Positions 16,243 to 25,926 of a stretch of 64,000 nucleotides of DNA are shown here, in pieces. The notes beneath the pieces are model-generated. The model was given only the letters and a program-made list of their open reading frames with translations, ran no database searches and was not told where the DNA came from. How positions within the stretch are numbered: the stretch's first letter is position 1; every line of letters begins with the position of its first letter. The translations under genes were made by a program, and so were the position numbers. Source of the DNA: JBGSTR01 sp963707135. Its GTDB lineage: Bacteria; Pseudomonadota; Gammaproteobacteria; Chromatiales; Chromatiaceae. The stretch spans positions 11,490 through 75,489 of the forward strand of contig CAVPOY010000020.1 of the NCBI GenBank assembly GCA_963707135.1, in the 5' to 3' direction.

Positions 16243-18600
16243 TCAGGGGCGCGGGCGATGGGTCCAGAGCCGGGCCGCCTCCGAGCGCCATGACCAGGGT
16301 CCGTCGATAACGCCGTCGGCTCCGATGCGGAGCTCGATCGCGCCCTCGGTGCCGGTATCCCGCATCGCGGCACCCCGGTTGGTTACCCGCTCCATTACCT
16401 CCGGCGTCGGGAATCCGAATTGGTTCGCGTAGCCGGACGAGAACAGGAGCAGCTCCGGGTCCACGGCGTCGAGGAACGCTCCGCCTGTTGAGGTCGCGCT
16501 CCCGTGATGGGCCGCGACCAAAACCTGACTGCGTAGTCCCTCGCCTATCTGCTCGACCAGCGTCTGCTCGGTACCGACTCCGATGTCCCCGGTGAGCAGG
16601 ATCGCCTGGTTACCCGCCCGTATCTGCAGCACGCAGGAGGCGTCGTTGCCCGAGTAGCCCGGCCCGTCCGGGTGCAGGAGGCTGAAGCTGACGCCGGACC
16701 AGTTCCAGTCCTCGCCGGCGCGGCAGGGCTCGGCCGCCTCGGCGTCGACCGCATCCGGCTCGCCGCTGATGACCCGGGCGACCTCGATCCCGCTGGCCAG
16801 CCCCCGGGCCCCACCGGCATGATCCCGATCCGCGTGGCTGAGGACCAGTAGGTCCACGCGCCCCACCCCTCTGTGCACGAGAAAGGGAGCAACCACGGCG
16901 CTGCCGGTGTTGAATCCACTCTCGTAGCCGGGACCGGTGTCGAAGACAAGGGTCCCGTCGCGGGTCTGCACGACCGCCGACAGGCCCTGACCGACGTCGA
17001 GCAGCGTGAACCAGAGCTCGCCGTAGCCGGGTCCGAGCGGGCGCACCAAAAGCAGCGGGAGGAGCAGCACCAGCCCAAGCCAGCGACCGGGCAGACCCCG
17101 CGGGGCCAACAGCAGCAGCGCCCCGCCGGCCGCGACCGCGAAAACCCAAGACGGCCTGGCAGACATTGACGCGGACGCCCAAGGCAGGCGGGAGAGCCAG
17201 GCCAGACCGTCCAGGCCCCAGTCGAGCAAGTGCGCCGTCAGAACTAGCGGCAGCGACAGTCCGGGAACCAGACTCAGGAGGCTCGCGACCAGCACCAGTG
17301 GCAGCACCAGCAGGCTGAACAGGGGCACGGCGACCAGATTGACCAATGGCGCGATCAGGGACGCCCGCCCGAACAGGAGCAGCAGCAGCGGAAGCAGCCC
17401 GATGGCCACGGCCCATTGGGCGCGGCCCCAGCGTGTCCAGGTCCCGCGCGCGGGCAGTCGCCGCCCCAGGTTGAACAGGAGCACCGCAACAGCGCCGAAC
17501 GACAGCCAGAACCCGGCGGACAGGACGGCCTGCGGGTCCAGCATCAGGACCCCGACTAGGGCCGCCGTCAGGGCATGGGAGGGCCGCGGGGTCCGCTGCC
17601 AGAGCACGGCGCCCAGGACCACGGCCAGCATGATCAGGGCGCGCTGGGTCGAGATCGCGAATCCGGCCAGCGCGGAGTAGGCCAGCGCCGCCAGCGCCGC
17701 GCCGATCGCGGCGGCTCGCGGTGCCGCCAGCGTCTGGGCGAGCGACGGGCTGTGGGACCAGAATCGCCGAACCAGGAAGAAGACCGCGGCCGCGACCAGA
17801 CCGACGTGCAGCCCGGAGATGGCGACCAGGTGGTTGGTCCCGGTGCGGGTAAGCAGCTCCCAGTCGTCCGGCCCCAGCCCGGAGCGCTCGCCGATGACCA
17901 ACGCCTGCACCAGACCGAGCGCGGGCGCATCGCCGAGGACAGCGGCGAGATGCTCCCCGAGCCGCTGCCGCCAGCGGGTCAGCCAGAAGGATCCCGGGCC
18001 CGGGTCGACTTGTTCCGCGCCACGACGGACATTACCGGTCGCCTTCACCCCGAGCTCGAAGAGCCAGCGCTCGTAGTCGAACCCGCCGGGGTTCGCGAAA
18101 CCGTGCCGCGGCTTGAGCCTGACCGGGAAGCGCCAGCGCTCGCCGGCGACCAGCGTCTGCGGCCGGTCGTACCAGGAGAGCCGCACGAGCCCCGTGAATG
18201 GGATGCGCCCGTTCTGCCCGTCCGCCTGCTCCACATCGAACAGGAAGCGCCGGGCAAACCCGGTGTCCGATGGGATAGAGGCGACGCGTCCTTCGACGAC
18301 CAGCGGTGCCCGGGCCAGCGCATCTGGGAAGGGTTCGCAGAGGACCTCACAGGCCCGAATCTGGGCCCAGAGCGCCCCGAGCAGCAGGGACAGCAGGAGC
18401 GCGGCGCCGGGCGCGACGCGGGTCCGGCGCAGCAGCAGGATCAGAAGTGCGGCCGCCGACGCCGGCAACCCGATCAGCCAAGCGGGCGGCAGCTCCGGCA
18501 GCAGATGGAAGGCGAAGACGCCGGTGGCGAAGGCGAGCCCGCCACGGGCGAGGTCGAAGCCTGTTCCCGCCGGTCGTTCGACCACCGTCAAGGGCGCCAT
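16243..18600 (-). CDS. comEC: DNA internalisation protein ComEC/Rec2
   Basis: A 785-residue polytopic membrane protein thought to form the channel that carries single-stranded DNA into the cytoplasm during natural transformation. Domain order is an N-terminal DUF4131-like region (to about residue 210), the Competence membrane domain with HLVAISGLHVGLVAA and many helices, and a C-terminal metallo-beta-lactamase domain with LLDVGQGLSAVV, LVLSHADRDHAGG and VLVAAHHGSATS. The zinc ligands of the lactamase domain are intact, so it may have nuclease activity. The length is typical of full-length ComEC. Confidence 0.95.
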   Translation of the reverse strand: MAPLTVVERPAGTGFDLARGGLAFATGVFAFHLLPELPPAWLIGLPASAAALLILLLRRTRVAPGAALLLSLLLGALWAQIRACEVLCEPFPDALARAPLVVEGRVASIPSDTGFARRFLFDVEQADGQNGRIPFTGLVRLSWYDRPQTLVAGERWRFPVRLKPRHGFANPGGFDYERWLFELGVKATGNVRRGAEQVDPGPGSFWLTRWRQRLGEHLAAVLGDAPALGLVQALVIGERSGLGPDDWELLTRTGTNHLVAISGLHVGLVAAAVFFLVRRFWSHSPSLAQTLAAPRAAAIGAALAALAYSALAGFAISTQRALIMLAVVLGAVLWQRTPRPSHALTAALVGVLMLDPQAVLSAGFWLSFGAVAVLLFNLGRRLPARGTWTRWGRAQWAVAIGLLPLLLLLFGRASLIAPLVNLVAVPLFSLLVLPLVLVASLLSLVPGLSLPLVLTAHLLDWGLDGLAWLSRLPWASASMSARPSWVFAVAAGGALLLLAPRGLPGRWLGLVLLLPLLLVRPLGPGYGELWFTLLDVGQGLSAVVQTRDGTLVFDTGPGYESGFNTGSAVVAPFLVHRGVGRVDLLVLSHADRDHAGGARGLASGIEVARVISGEPDAVDAEAAEPCRAGEDWNWSGVSFSLLHPDGPGYSGNDASCVLQIRAGNQAILLTGDIGVGTEQTLVEQIGEGLRSQVLVAAHHGSATSTGGAFLDAVDPELLLFSSGYANQFGFPTPEVMERVTNRGAAMRDTGTEGAIELRIGADGVIDGPWSWRSEAARLWTHRPRP

Positions 18601-18699
18601 CGGCTCATCCGAGGTAGATCGACCGGCCCAACCTATTGGCTTCGCACTGCCCTATACTGCGCCATCGCGACAGCACCTGGGGAGGCAGGAACCGGCGGC

Positions 18700-19254
18700 G
18701 TGAAAAAGTGGCTCAAGCGCATCATGCCGGCCCGCCGGACGATCCTGGAGAACCGACACCTCTCGGTGTTCGGCAGGCTCCTGCACGACCCCAACCTCTG
18801 GCACCTGAACCGGCGTTCCGCCTCCGGCGCCGTCGCCGTCGGTCTGTTCGTCATGTATCTGCCGCCGGTCGGACAGATGCTGATCGCGGCCGGCGCGGCG
18901 ATCGCGCTACGCGTCAATCTCCCGATCTCGGTGGCCCTGGTCTGGATCACCAACCCGGTAACCATTCCGGCGATGTATTATTTTTCTTACCGGGTGGGCT
19001 GCTGGCTCCTCGGCACCCCCGCCGAGCACCTCGGGGTGGAGTTCTGGACCGATTGGCATCACTGGCTCGCCGCGGTAGCGCCGCTGACGGTCGGAAGTCT
19101 GGCCTGCGGCATCGTCTGCTCGGCCATCGGCTATCTGACGGTCCAGAGCCTGTGGCGCTGGAACCTGGCGCGCGAGATCCGAAAGCGAAAGGAACGCTAC
19201 CGCGCCATGGCCGAGTCGCGGCTCAGGGAGCCGTCGTCCAAGCGCCAGATCTGA
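18700..19254 (+). CDS. DUF2062 domain-containing membrane protein
   Basis: A 184-residue protein matching the DUF2062 family: HDPNLWHLNRRSASGAVAVG, FVMYLPPVGQMLIAAGAAI, VNLPISVALVWITNPVTIP and MYYFSYRVG, then two further hydrophobic segments and a basic C-terminus (IRKRKERYRAM). I chose the GTG at 18700, which follows GGGGAGGCAGGA; the frame is open far upstream only because it runs opposite comEC. The 3' end overlaps the convergent lolD gene by 58 bases. Function is unknown; in several bacteria the gene lies by comEC or lol genes, as here. Confidence 0.88.
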   Translation: MKKWLKRIMPARRTILENRHLSVFGRLLHDPNLWHLNRRSASGAVAVGLFVMYLPPVGQMLIAAGAAIALRVNLPISVALVWITNPVTIPAMYYFSYRVGCWLLGTPAEHLGVEFWTDWHHWLAAVAPLTVGSLACGIVCSAIGYLTVQSLWRWNLAREIRKRKERYRAMAESRLREPSSKRQI

Positions 19255-19928
19255 TCCATGCGCGCCGCGAGCTCGGTATCGTGGGTCACGATCACCAGGC
19301 TGGTGCCGATGTCCGCGTTGAGCTCCAGCATCAGGTCGTAGACCTGGGAGGCGGTGCTGCGGTCGAGGTTGCCGGTGGGCTCGTCGGCCAGCACGCAGCC
19401 GGGACGGGTCACCAGGGCCCGCGCAATCGCCGCCCGCTGGCGTTCACCGCCGGACAACTCGGAAGGCTTGTGCGCAATCCGATGGGCCAGCCCGACGCGG
19501 TCCAGCAGCGCCCGTGCCTTCTCGCGCGCGCTCGCCGGGGATTCTCCGCCGATCAGCAGCGGCATGGCGACATTCTCGATGGCCGTGAACTCCGGCAGCA
19601 GATGATGGAACTGGTAGACGAACCCCAGGTGCCGGTTGCGCAGGAGCCCCCGGCGGACCTCGGACAGCGCGGCGACATCCTGGCCCCGCCAGCTCACCGT
19701 ACCGGCGCTCGGCCGCTCCAGGCCGCCGACGCAGTGCAACAGCGTGCTCTTGCCGGAACCGGATGCACCGACGATCGCGATCCGCTCGCCGGGCAGCACC
19801 TGGAAATCGATGCCCTTCAGCACCTGGACTTCCTGCGGCCCCTGCCGGAAGGTCTTTACGAGACCCTGGACCTCGAGCGCGGCCGCGCTCCCGTTTCCTG
19901 AACCGTCGAGCAGAGCCCCCTCACTCAT
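19197..19928 (-). CDS. lolD: Lipoprotein-releasing ABC transporter ATP-binding protein LolD
   Basis: The 243-residue ATPase of the Lol complex, which extracts outer-membrane lipoproteins from the inner membrane. Walker A is IVGASGSGKSTLLH, followed by FVYQFHHLLPEFTAIENV (a LolD hallmark), signature ELSGGERQRAAIARAL, Walker B CVLADEPTGNLD and the switch histidine in IVTHD. The ATG overlaps the end of the permease gene by eight bases. Its 3' end overlaps the convergent DUF2062 gene. Confidence 0.95.
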   Translation of the reverse strand: MSEGALLDGSGNGSAAALEVQGLVKTFRQGPQEVQVLKGIDFQVLPGERIAIVGASGSGKSTLLHCVGGLERPSAGTVSWRGQDVAALSEVRRGLLRNRHLGFVYQFHHLLPEFTAIENVAMPLLIGGESPASAREKARALLDRVGLAHRIAHKPSELSGGERQRAAIARALVTRPGCVLADEPTGNLDRSTASQVYDLMLELNADIGTSLVIVTHDTELAARMDQIWRLDDGSLSRDSAMAR

Positions 19929-21168
19929 ACCGAAGGGCCTCCGCGGGCTGGGTCCTGGCGGCGCGCCAGGCCGGGTACAGGGTCGCGAGCACGCTCATCA
20001 AGAAGGCCGACCCGGCGACAAACACCACATCGGCGACATGTACATCCGAGGGCAGCTCGCTGATGTAGTAGATGGTCGGGTCGAGGAAGTGGACGCTGAA
20101 CAGGCTCTCGATGCCGTCGATGATAGGCTCCAGGTTCAGCGCCAGGAGCACGCCGGCGACCACCCCCAGCAGCGTGCCAACCAGTCCGATGGTGGTTCCC
20201 TGCACCATGAACGTGCCCATGACCCGCGCCGGCGACAACCCGAGGGTTCGCAGCACGGCGATATCGGACCGCTTGTCGGTCACCACCATGACCAGCGTCG
20301 AGACGATGTTGAACGCGGCCACGGCGACGATCAGGAACAGGATGATGCTCATCATCCGCTTCTCGGTCGCCAGCGCGCGGAAGAAGTTGGCGTGGACCTG
20401 GGTCCAGTCGATGATCTGGTAGATGCCCCCGAGGTCGTAGGCAATCTCCCTGGACAGCCGCGGCGCCTCCCAGAGATCTTTGAGCTTGAGTCGCACGCCG
20501 GAAACCGCGTCCCCGAGGCTCATCAGCTTGGCCGCGTCGCGCATCTGGACGAAGGCCGAGTTGCGGTCGTAATCGGCCATGCCGACAGAGAATATTCCGC
20601 TCACCGTAAAGCGCTTGAGCCGCGGCATGATGCCGATCGGCGTCGCGCTCACCTGCGGCGTCACCACCGTGACCTTGTCACCCGGGCCGACGCCCAGAAA
20701 ACTGGCCAGGTCACGACCCAGGATGATGCGGAACTCGCCCTCGACCAGATCATCGACGGAGCCGCTGACCATGTCGCGCCGCAGCTCGGCCACCTGGTCC
20801 TCCTCCTCCGGGACGATCCCGCGCACCAGCGCGCCGCTGACGTCCGAGCCGCCGACCAGCATCGCCTGGACCTCGACGAACGGGGCGGCGCCGACCACGT
20901 CCCGGTGCGCCCTGACCTGCTCCAGGACCTCGGGCCAATTCGCCATAGCGCCGTAGGGGTCGGTCAGGGTCGCATGCGAAGCCATCGACAGGATCCGCTC
21001 CTGGATCTCCTTGTGGAAGCCGTTCATTACCGACAACACGACGATCAGGGCGACGATGCCGAGCATGATGCCCAGCATCGAGATCAGCGAGATGAACGAA
21101 ATGAAATGATTACGGCGTTTCGCTCGGGTGTAGCGAAGGCCGACATACAGCGGGAGGGGGTGAAACAT
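19921..21168 (-). CDS. Lipoprotein-releasing ABC transporter permease LolC/LolE
   Basis: A 415-residue permease (Met at 21166-21168; an ATG six codons upstream is possible). It opens with PLPLYVGLRYTRAKRRNHF and a first helix FISLISMLGIMLGIVALIVV, followed by a large periplasmic domain (about residues 50-265). Three C-terminal helices form the FtsX-like core (MMSIILFLIVAVAAFNIVST, VMGTFMVQGTTIGLVG, and a last helix before LYPAWRAARTQPAEALRYE). Only one permease gene is present, so it may form a homodimer or pair with a LolC/E encoded elsewhere. Confidence 0.93.
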   Translation of the reverse strand: MFHPLPLYVGLRYTRAKRRNHFISFISLISMLGIMLGIVALIVVLSVMNGFHKEIQERILSMASHATLTDPYGAMANWPEVLEQVRAHRDVVGAAPFVEVQAMLVGGSDVSGALVRGIVPEEEDQVAELRRDMVSGSVDDLVEGEFRIILGRDLASFLGVGPGDKVTVVTPQVSATPIGIMPRLKRFTVSGIFSVGMADYDRNSAFVQMRDAAKLMSLGDAVSGVRLKLKDLWEAPRLSREIAYDLGGIYQIIDWTQVHANFFRALATEKRMMSIILFLIVAVAAFNIVSTLVMVVTDKRSDIAVLRTLGLSPARVMGTFMVQGTTIGLVGTLLGVVAGVLLALNLEPIIDGIESLFSVHFLDPTIYYISELPSDVHVADVVFVAGSAFLMSVLATLYPAWRAARTQPAEALRYE

Positions 21169-21362
21169 GGCGCGGCATTTAACCACAACCGCCCCGACAC
21201 TGCCGGGATTCCGCCAACCCCGCGCCGGATCCCGCGCTCGTCGCGCTCGTGGTTCAGGTAATCGGCCGGCTCTCCGCCGGCCCTACAGGTGGGCAAGCGG
21301 GCCGGGATGATATGATCGCGTAGACAGAATGCCTCGCCGTGGCGTGCGAGTGCCGGTCGCGA

Positions 21363-22643
21363 ATGGCCGGGTACTTGGCACGAGCGGTAGCTCAAAGGGT
21401 TCCTTACAGGTCGGACAGATCCGCCTTGGCCAGAAAGCTTTTCATCACCGAGCCCGACACCGGGGAGCGGGTTCCATTCCTCCGGGGCGTACTGGTCCAG
21501 TCGCTCGCGTCGGCCGGACTGTCCTTCGACGATGCCTACGAGATCGCGCAGCGGGTGCGGGGCACGCTGGAAAAGAGCGACGAGGATTGGGACACCGACC
21601 GGCTGCGGCGGCTCGTCGGCGAGGAACTCGAGAAGAGCGCGGGCACCGACGCGCGCCGGACCTACGAGCGGGGCGGCGAGCAGGGACGCCCGGTCATGGT
21701 GCGCTCGTCGGGACGCGACGAGCAATTCTCGGTCGGGATGCTGACCCGCTATCTCGAGGGGTGCGGCATTCGACACGAGGACGCCCTTCAGGGCGCGCGC
21801 ACGGTCCAGGATCAGCTCCAGAGCCGCGGCGACCCGATCGTCGATCACCTGGACCTGCGGCGCCTGATCTACGTGACGATGAAGGCGAGCTGCTGCTCCG
21901 ATGCGGCGGACCGCTTTCTGTCCCGATGCCTGTTCAGGGACAGCGGCGACCCGCTGATCGTCCTGATCGGCGGGCCGACCGGCGCCGGCAAGAGCACCGT
22001 CGCCTCTCGGCTGGCCTACCTGCTCGACGTCGTGCGCACCCAGTCCACGGACATGATGCGGGAGATCATCCGATCCTATCTGGTGCCCCACGTGGCGCCA
22101 ACCCTGGCCTACTCGAGCTTCGACGCCTGGCGAGGGCTGCCGGCGCTGGAGCCCGCTCCGGGTCAGGCCTCCGGCGAGAACCCGGTGCTGGCGGGCTTCC
22201 TGGCCCAGTTCGGGACCATCAAGACGGCGCTCGAGGCCACGATCCAGCGCTCGGTCAAGGAGCGCGACGACCTGATCATCGACGGGGTCCACGTCCTGCC
22301 GACCCGACTCGACCTCAGCGAGCTCCGCGACAAGGCGGTGTTGGTGCCGGTGCTCCTGGCCGTTCCGAACATCGGCCGCCTGGACGAGCGGCTCAGGCGC
22401 CGCAGCCGTGAGCAGCCGGACCGCGACTCGGACCGCCAGAGACAGGCGCTCTCGGCAATCTGGGAGCTGCAGACCTATATGATCGACCAGGCCCAGAAGG
22501 CCGCGATCCCCATCATCGCCAATTGGAGCGTCGAGGAATCCGTCGCGCAGATACTCGACGAGATCATGGGCCGCATCGCCCTGCGGTTTCCACCCGACCC
22601 CTCCAAGCTGGCAACGTCAAAGCCGCACCCGGGGAGCCCATGA
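21363..22643 (+). CDS. 2-phosphoglycerate kinase-like protein with N-terminal ATP-cone-like region
   Basis: About 426 residues (ATG at 21363; a GTG at 21339 and a TTG before ARKLFITEP are alternatives, none with a clear ribosome binding site). The first 180 residues look like two ATP-cone-type modules (GERVPFLRGVLVQSLASAGL, FSVGMLTRYLEGCGIRHEDAL). The C-terminal half is a P-loop kinase with IVLIGGPTGAGKSTVASRLA and TQSTDMMREIIRSYLVPH, close to archaeal 2-phosphoglycerate kinases that make 2,3-bisphosphoglycerate for cyclic 2,3-diphosphoglycerate. The substrate in this bacterium is unproven. It lies just upstream of the kinase/regulator pair. Confidence 0.75.
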   Translation: MAGYLARAVAQRVPYRSDRSALARKLFITEPDTGERVPFLRGVLVQSLASAGLSFDDAYEIAQRVRGTLEKSDEDWDTDRLRRLVGEELEKSAGTDARRTYERGGEQGRPVMVRSSGRDEQFSVGMLTRYLEGCGIRHEDALQGARTVQDQLQSRGDPIVDHLDLRRLIYVTMKASCCSDAADRFLSRCLFRDSGDPLIVLIGGPTGAGKSTVASRLAYLLDVVRTQSTDMMREIIRSYLVPHVAPTLAYSSFDAWRGLPALEPAPGQASGENPVLAGFLAQFGTIKTALEATIQRSVKERDDLIIDGVHVLPTRLDLSELRDKAVLVPVLLAVPNIGRLDERLRRRSREQPDRDSDRQRQALSAIWELQTYMIDQAQKAAIPIIANWSVEESVAQILDEIMGRIALRFPPDPSKLATSKPHPGSP

Positions 22644-22693
22644 TCGCGCATCGGCGTTCGCATGGCTCCGGCGGGAGAGGCTGAGGCGCCGAC

Positions 22694-24736
22694 GTGAAGA
22701 GCCCTCTGTTGCAGGCGGCCAGGTCGGGGCACGGCACCCCGCTCGCGGGCGTCAAGGATACCTTGGGCGGCGGATCCGCGGGATCGCGCATCCCGGATTG
22801 GCGGGCTTGGCGGGTCTACGCGCCCATCCTCCTCGCCGCGCTGGCGGGGCTGCTTGTCACCTGGCTGCTGTACTCCAGCATCGCCGATCTCGAGAAGGAG
22901 AAACGGCTGAGTGAGTTCACCGAGGCCGCGCGTGATCGTCAACTGGTCATTCAGCGGGAGGTGGTCTCCTCCCTGGGCGTGGTTCTGGACGTCGGCAGCT
23001 TCTTCGACGCATCAGACAGCGTCTCGCGGCGCCAATTTCGCGAGTTCGTGGGACCGTCACTGAAGAGGAACAAAGGAATTGTAGCCCTGATGTGGGTACC
23101 CAGAGTGCCAGAGGAGGAGCGTTCGGCGTTCATCGCCGAGGCCAGACGGAGTTTCGCGCCCTTCGAGATAACGGAACGGCAGCTTGACGGGGGGATACGG
23201 ACTAGCTCGCCCCGGACAGTCCACTTCCCGGTTCTCTATATCCAGCCCTACCAGGCAAATCGGGAAATGCTGGGACTGGATCTCGGCGCCGACGCCAATA
23301 CGCTCTCGGCCCTGCAGGACGCATCCACGACGGACGCCCTGCACGTCTCCGATCCCCAACCGCTCGCCGCGGAGGCCGTCGTACAACCCGGGTTCTCGGT
23401 TTATCTTCCGGTGCGTCACCGAGAAGCGGAGCGGGAGTGGGTTGACGCCGAGCCGCCTGAAGCGTCCCCCGCCGAGGAGACCCCGGGGGCTCTGCTCGGT
23501 TTCGCGATCGGCATCTTCAGGTTCAAGGACCTCGTCGACCGGGCGCTGGGCAGTCTCGGGGCAAGTGGGGTGGATATCCAGTTCTTCTCCTCCGCGCCCG
23601 AGCCGGGCCAGCCGCCGTTCTACGTCCACCACTCGCGAGCGCGGGTACGCCCGCCGGGGCGTCCGGAACCCGTTCAGGGCGCCGCGCGACCGACCTATCA
23701 GGGCGAGATACAGGTGGGGAATCGGAGCTGGACCGTCGTCTGCACCCCGGTTCCCGGCTTCTTCGAACCCGCCGCCTGGAGCGGCTGGCTGGTGCTTGGG
23801 GGCGGTATGGCGTTCACGCTCCTGGTGTCCGTATACCTCTACACCATCATCGGCCAGGCTCAGAAGATCAAGCGCCTGGTCGCACAACGCACCTTCCAGC
23901 TCGAACAGGCCAACAGTGCGTTGAATATCGAGGTCGCCGAGCGCCGGCGGGCCGAGAATGCCCTGCAGATGCTCAACGTCACGCTGGAGCACTGGGTCGC
24001 CAAGCGTACCGCCGAGGCCGAGCACCGGGCGCGCGACCTTGAACAGTTCGCCTATGTCGCCGCTCATGATCTGAAGGCACCGTTGCGGGCCATCGCCAAC
24101 CTGGCCCGCTGGCTCAAGGAGGACCTGCGCGACCGGCTGACACCGGAGACCGGCGAGCAGCTCGACCTGCTTCGCGACCGGGTCGCCCGAATGAACGCCC
24201 TGGTCGAGGGTCTGCTCGCCTATTCCCGCATCGGCCGGACACCCGCTTCGGTGGAGAAAGTGGATTCCGGGCAGCTACTGGCGGACACCATCGACTCGGT
24301 CGCGCCGCCAGCCGGCTTCACGGTAAAGGTGGCGCCCGGGATGCCGACCCTGTACACCGACCGGATCCAGCTCGGGCAGGTCTTCGCCAACCTGATCTCC
24401 AATGCGATCAATCATCACGACCGCGACCATGGCCAGATTCGGGTCTCCGGAAACGACCTCGGAGAACGCTGCGCGTTCGAGGTGGCGGACGACGGACCGG
24501 GCATAGCGCCCGAATACCACGACAAGGTGTTCAAGATGTTCCAGACTCTGCGGGTCAAGGACTTCGGCGGCGACACCGGTATAGGCCTCGCCCTGGTCAA
24601 GAAGCTGGTCGAGGAGCACGGCGGAGAGATCTCGCTGGATTCGGGCCCGGGGAGGGGCTGCCGGTTCAGCTTTACCTGGTCCAAGCAGGACGCACCGACC
24701 GCTTACCTACCAGAACCAGCGACCAGCAACGGCTAG
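22694..24736 (+). CDS. CHASE-domain hybrid-type membrane sensor histidine kinase
   Basis: A 680-residue kinase starting at a GTG. Transmembrane helices lie at about 42-62 (APILLAALAGLLVTWLL) and 365-385, enclosing a periplasmic CHASE domain with LDVGSFFDASDSVSRRQFREFV and WVPRVPEEERSAF. After a coiled coil, HisKA has the phosphorylated His458 in FAYVAAHDLKAPLRAIANL. HATPase_c shows the N box LISNAINHH, DDGPGIA and GDTGIGLALVKKL. Unlike many CHASE kinases there is no PAS or receiver domain. The response regulator starts nine bases downstream, so they form a pair. The ligand is unknown. Confidence 0.93.
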   Translation: MKSPLLQAARSGHGTPLAGVKDTLGGGSAGSRIPDWRAWRVYAPILLAALAGLLVTWLLYSSIADLEKEKRLSEFTEAARDRQLVIQREVVSSLGVVLDVGSFFDASDSVSRRQFREFVGPSLKRNKGIVALMWVPRVPEEERSAFIAEARRSFAPFEITERQLDGGIRTSSPRTVHFPVLYIQPYQANREMLGLDLGADANTLSALQDASTTDALHVSDPQPLAAEAVVQPGFSVYLPVRHREAEREWVDAEPPEASPAEETPGALLGFAIGIFRFKDLVDRALGSLGASGVDIQFFSSAPEPGQPPFYVHHSRARVRPPGRPEPVQGAARPTYQGEIQVGNRSWTVVCTPVPGFFEPAAWSGWLVLGGGMAFTLLVSVYLYTIIGQAQKIKRLVAQRTFQLEQANSALNIEVAERRRAENALQMLNVTLEHWVAKRTAEAEHRARDLEQFAYVAAHDLKAPLRAIANLARWLKEDLRDRLTPETGEQLDLLRDRVARMNALVEGLLAYSRIGRTPASVEKVDSGQLLADTIDSVAPPAGFTVKVAPGMPTLYTDRIQLGQVFANLISNAINHHDRDHGQIRVSGNDLGERCAFEVADDGPGIAPEYHDKVFKMFQTLRVKDFGGDTGIGLALVKKLVEEHGGEISLDSGPGRGCRFSFTWSKQDAPTAYLPEPATSNG

Positions 24737-24745
24737 GGGGAATCG

Positions 24746-25165
24746 ATGGTGGACGAGAAAGCGGGCATCCTGCTCGTCGAGGACGACCGGGTAGACGTCA
24801 TGACGGTTCAGCGGGCCCTCAAGCAGAGCAACATATCCAATCCGCTGCACGTGGCGCGCACCGCGACCGACGCGCTGGCCATGCTGCGCGGACAAGGACC
24901 GAGCAGTATGGCTGCACCACCGGCGCTGATCCTGCTCGACCTCAATCTGCCGCGAATGAGCGGCATCGAGTTCCTTCAGGAACTGCGGCAGGACCCGGCA
25001 CTCGCCGAGATGTCGGTGATTGTCCTGACCTCGTCGAACGAACCCTCCGATCGCGCCGCCGCCTTCCGGTACGAGGTCGAGGATTACATCGTCAAGCCCC
25101 ACGCGTTCGACGAATTCGCGTCGGCGATACGCACCGTCATCACCGACGCCCTTCAGACGAGCTGA
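24746..25165 (+). CDS. Single-domain response regulator (Rcp1-like)
   Basis: A 139-residue CheY-like receiver with no output domain. The acidic pocket is VEDDRVD (Glu12-Asp13-Asp14), the phosphorylation site Asp65 in LILLDLNLPRMSG, then VLTSSNEP and the conserved lysine in DYIVKPHAF. The insertion before the phosphorylation strand and the LNLPRMSGIEFL segment resemble Rcp1-type regulators that partner phytochrome-like kinases. It follows the CHASE kinase directly and probably accepts its phosphate; the downstream target is not evident. Confidence 0.93.
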   Translation: MVDEKAGILLVEDDRVDVMTVQRALKQSNISNPLHVARTATDALAMLRGQGPSSMAAPPALILLDLNLPRMSGIEFLQELRQDPALAEMSVIVLTSSNEPSDRAAAFRYEVEDYIVKPHAFDEFASAIRTVITDALQTS

Positions 25166-25926
25166 GTCCGCCCGGACTCGCGAATCGAGAACGAGTATTC
25201 AAGCTGCCACGATCGCCAAGCTCTCATAGAGCATCGCCGCGGGCGGATCTCACCTCCGGCGTTTCGGACCTGCAGTTCAGCTCGTCTCTTGCTCCCGGCG
25301 TATTCCTGGTTTCGACGGCACCCACCGCCGAATCTTGGGTCGAACGACCTTCGATCGAATTGGTCCGCAACCGGGACGCACGCCTGCCGGCATTGTACGG
25401 TTCGGTTTTTTTTTGCAGTTTCTTGGCCTTGATTCTTAAAGCCGCCACGGCGCACATGAATACGAACTGGGCCAATTCGCGGTTGCTCCGGTTGCGCTGC
25501 AAGACGCTGACTATTTGCCATCCTGGCCGAAATCAGCACGCCACCCAGGAGCCGCGGGTAACGCTGAATAGGTCAGCGTTACCCTAACTGATTCCAGGAC
25601 AAGCAAAATTGTTGCTATTAACGAAGCGAATGGGTAGATTTGCGGTTTCGCGCCACCCCTAGGTGATTGCCCTGCTTTTGGCTCCGCCTTCGGCGCGGGA
25701 TACGGGTTTTCTTGGCATTCCGCAAGAAATCCGCGCATCTCATTGACCGAAAAAGGGGAGTCATCCTCCCCCACCCGACCACGGACGGTTCCGCCAGATC
25801 TGGCGAGCATCCAGGGTCTTGCTACCCCTGCTCGTCGCCCAGATAACCCAGGGATGGCCCGGTCAGCGCGTTGCGCGCTTCTGCGGCACCCGTCCAACGG
25901 CGACGATAAGAACTTGGCGAGCCACC
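25166..25926. other. Long intergenic region (about 760 bp), no convincing gene
   Basis: Frames on both strands are short, lack ribosome binding sites and have atypical composition. The base composition is less GC-rich than its neighbours (for example around 25590-25650), unlike the surrounding genes. Features seen are an eight- to nine-base T run near 25405-25415, which may end the regulator transcript although no strong stem precedes it, and a perfect inverted repeat at 25556-25584. This looks like decayed or horizontally acquired DNA, or a region holding an unrecognised RNA. Confidence 0.4.
25556..25584. repeat. Perfect 12-bp inverted repeat with 5-bp loop
   Basis: GGGTAACGCTGA (25556-25567) and its exact complement TCAGCGTTACCC (25573-25584) flank ATAGG. 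No T run follows on either strand, so it is not a standard terminator. It could be an operator, a palindromic mobile element or a structured RNA element. Confidence 0.75.

Noticed and set aside
25153..25539. A leftward 128-codon frame in the 760-bp gap
   Set aside because: No ribosome binding site and a sequence unlike a folded protein.
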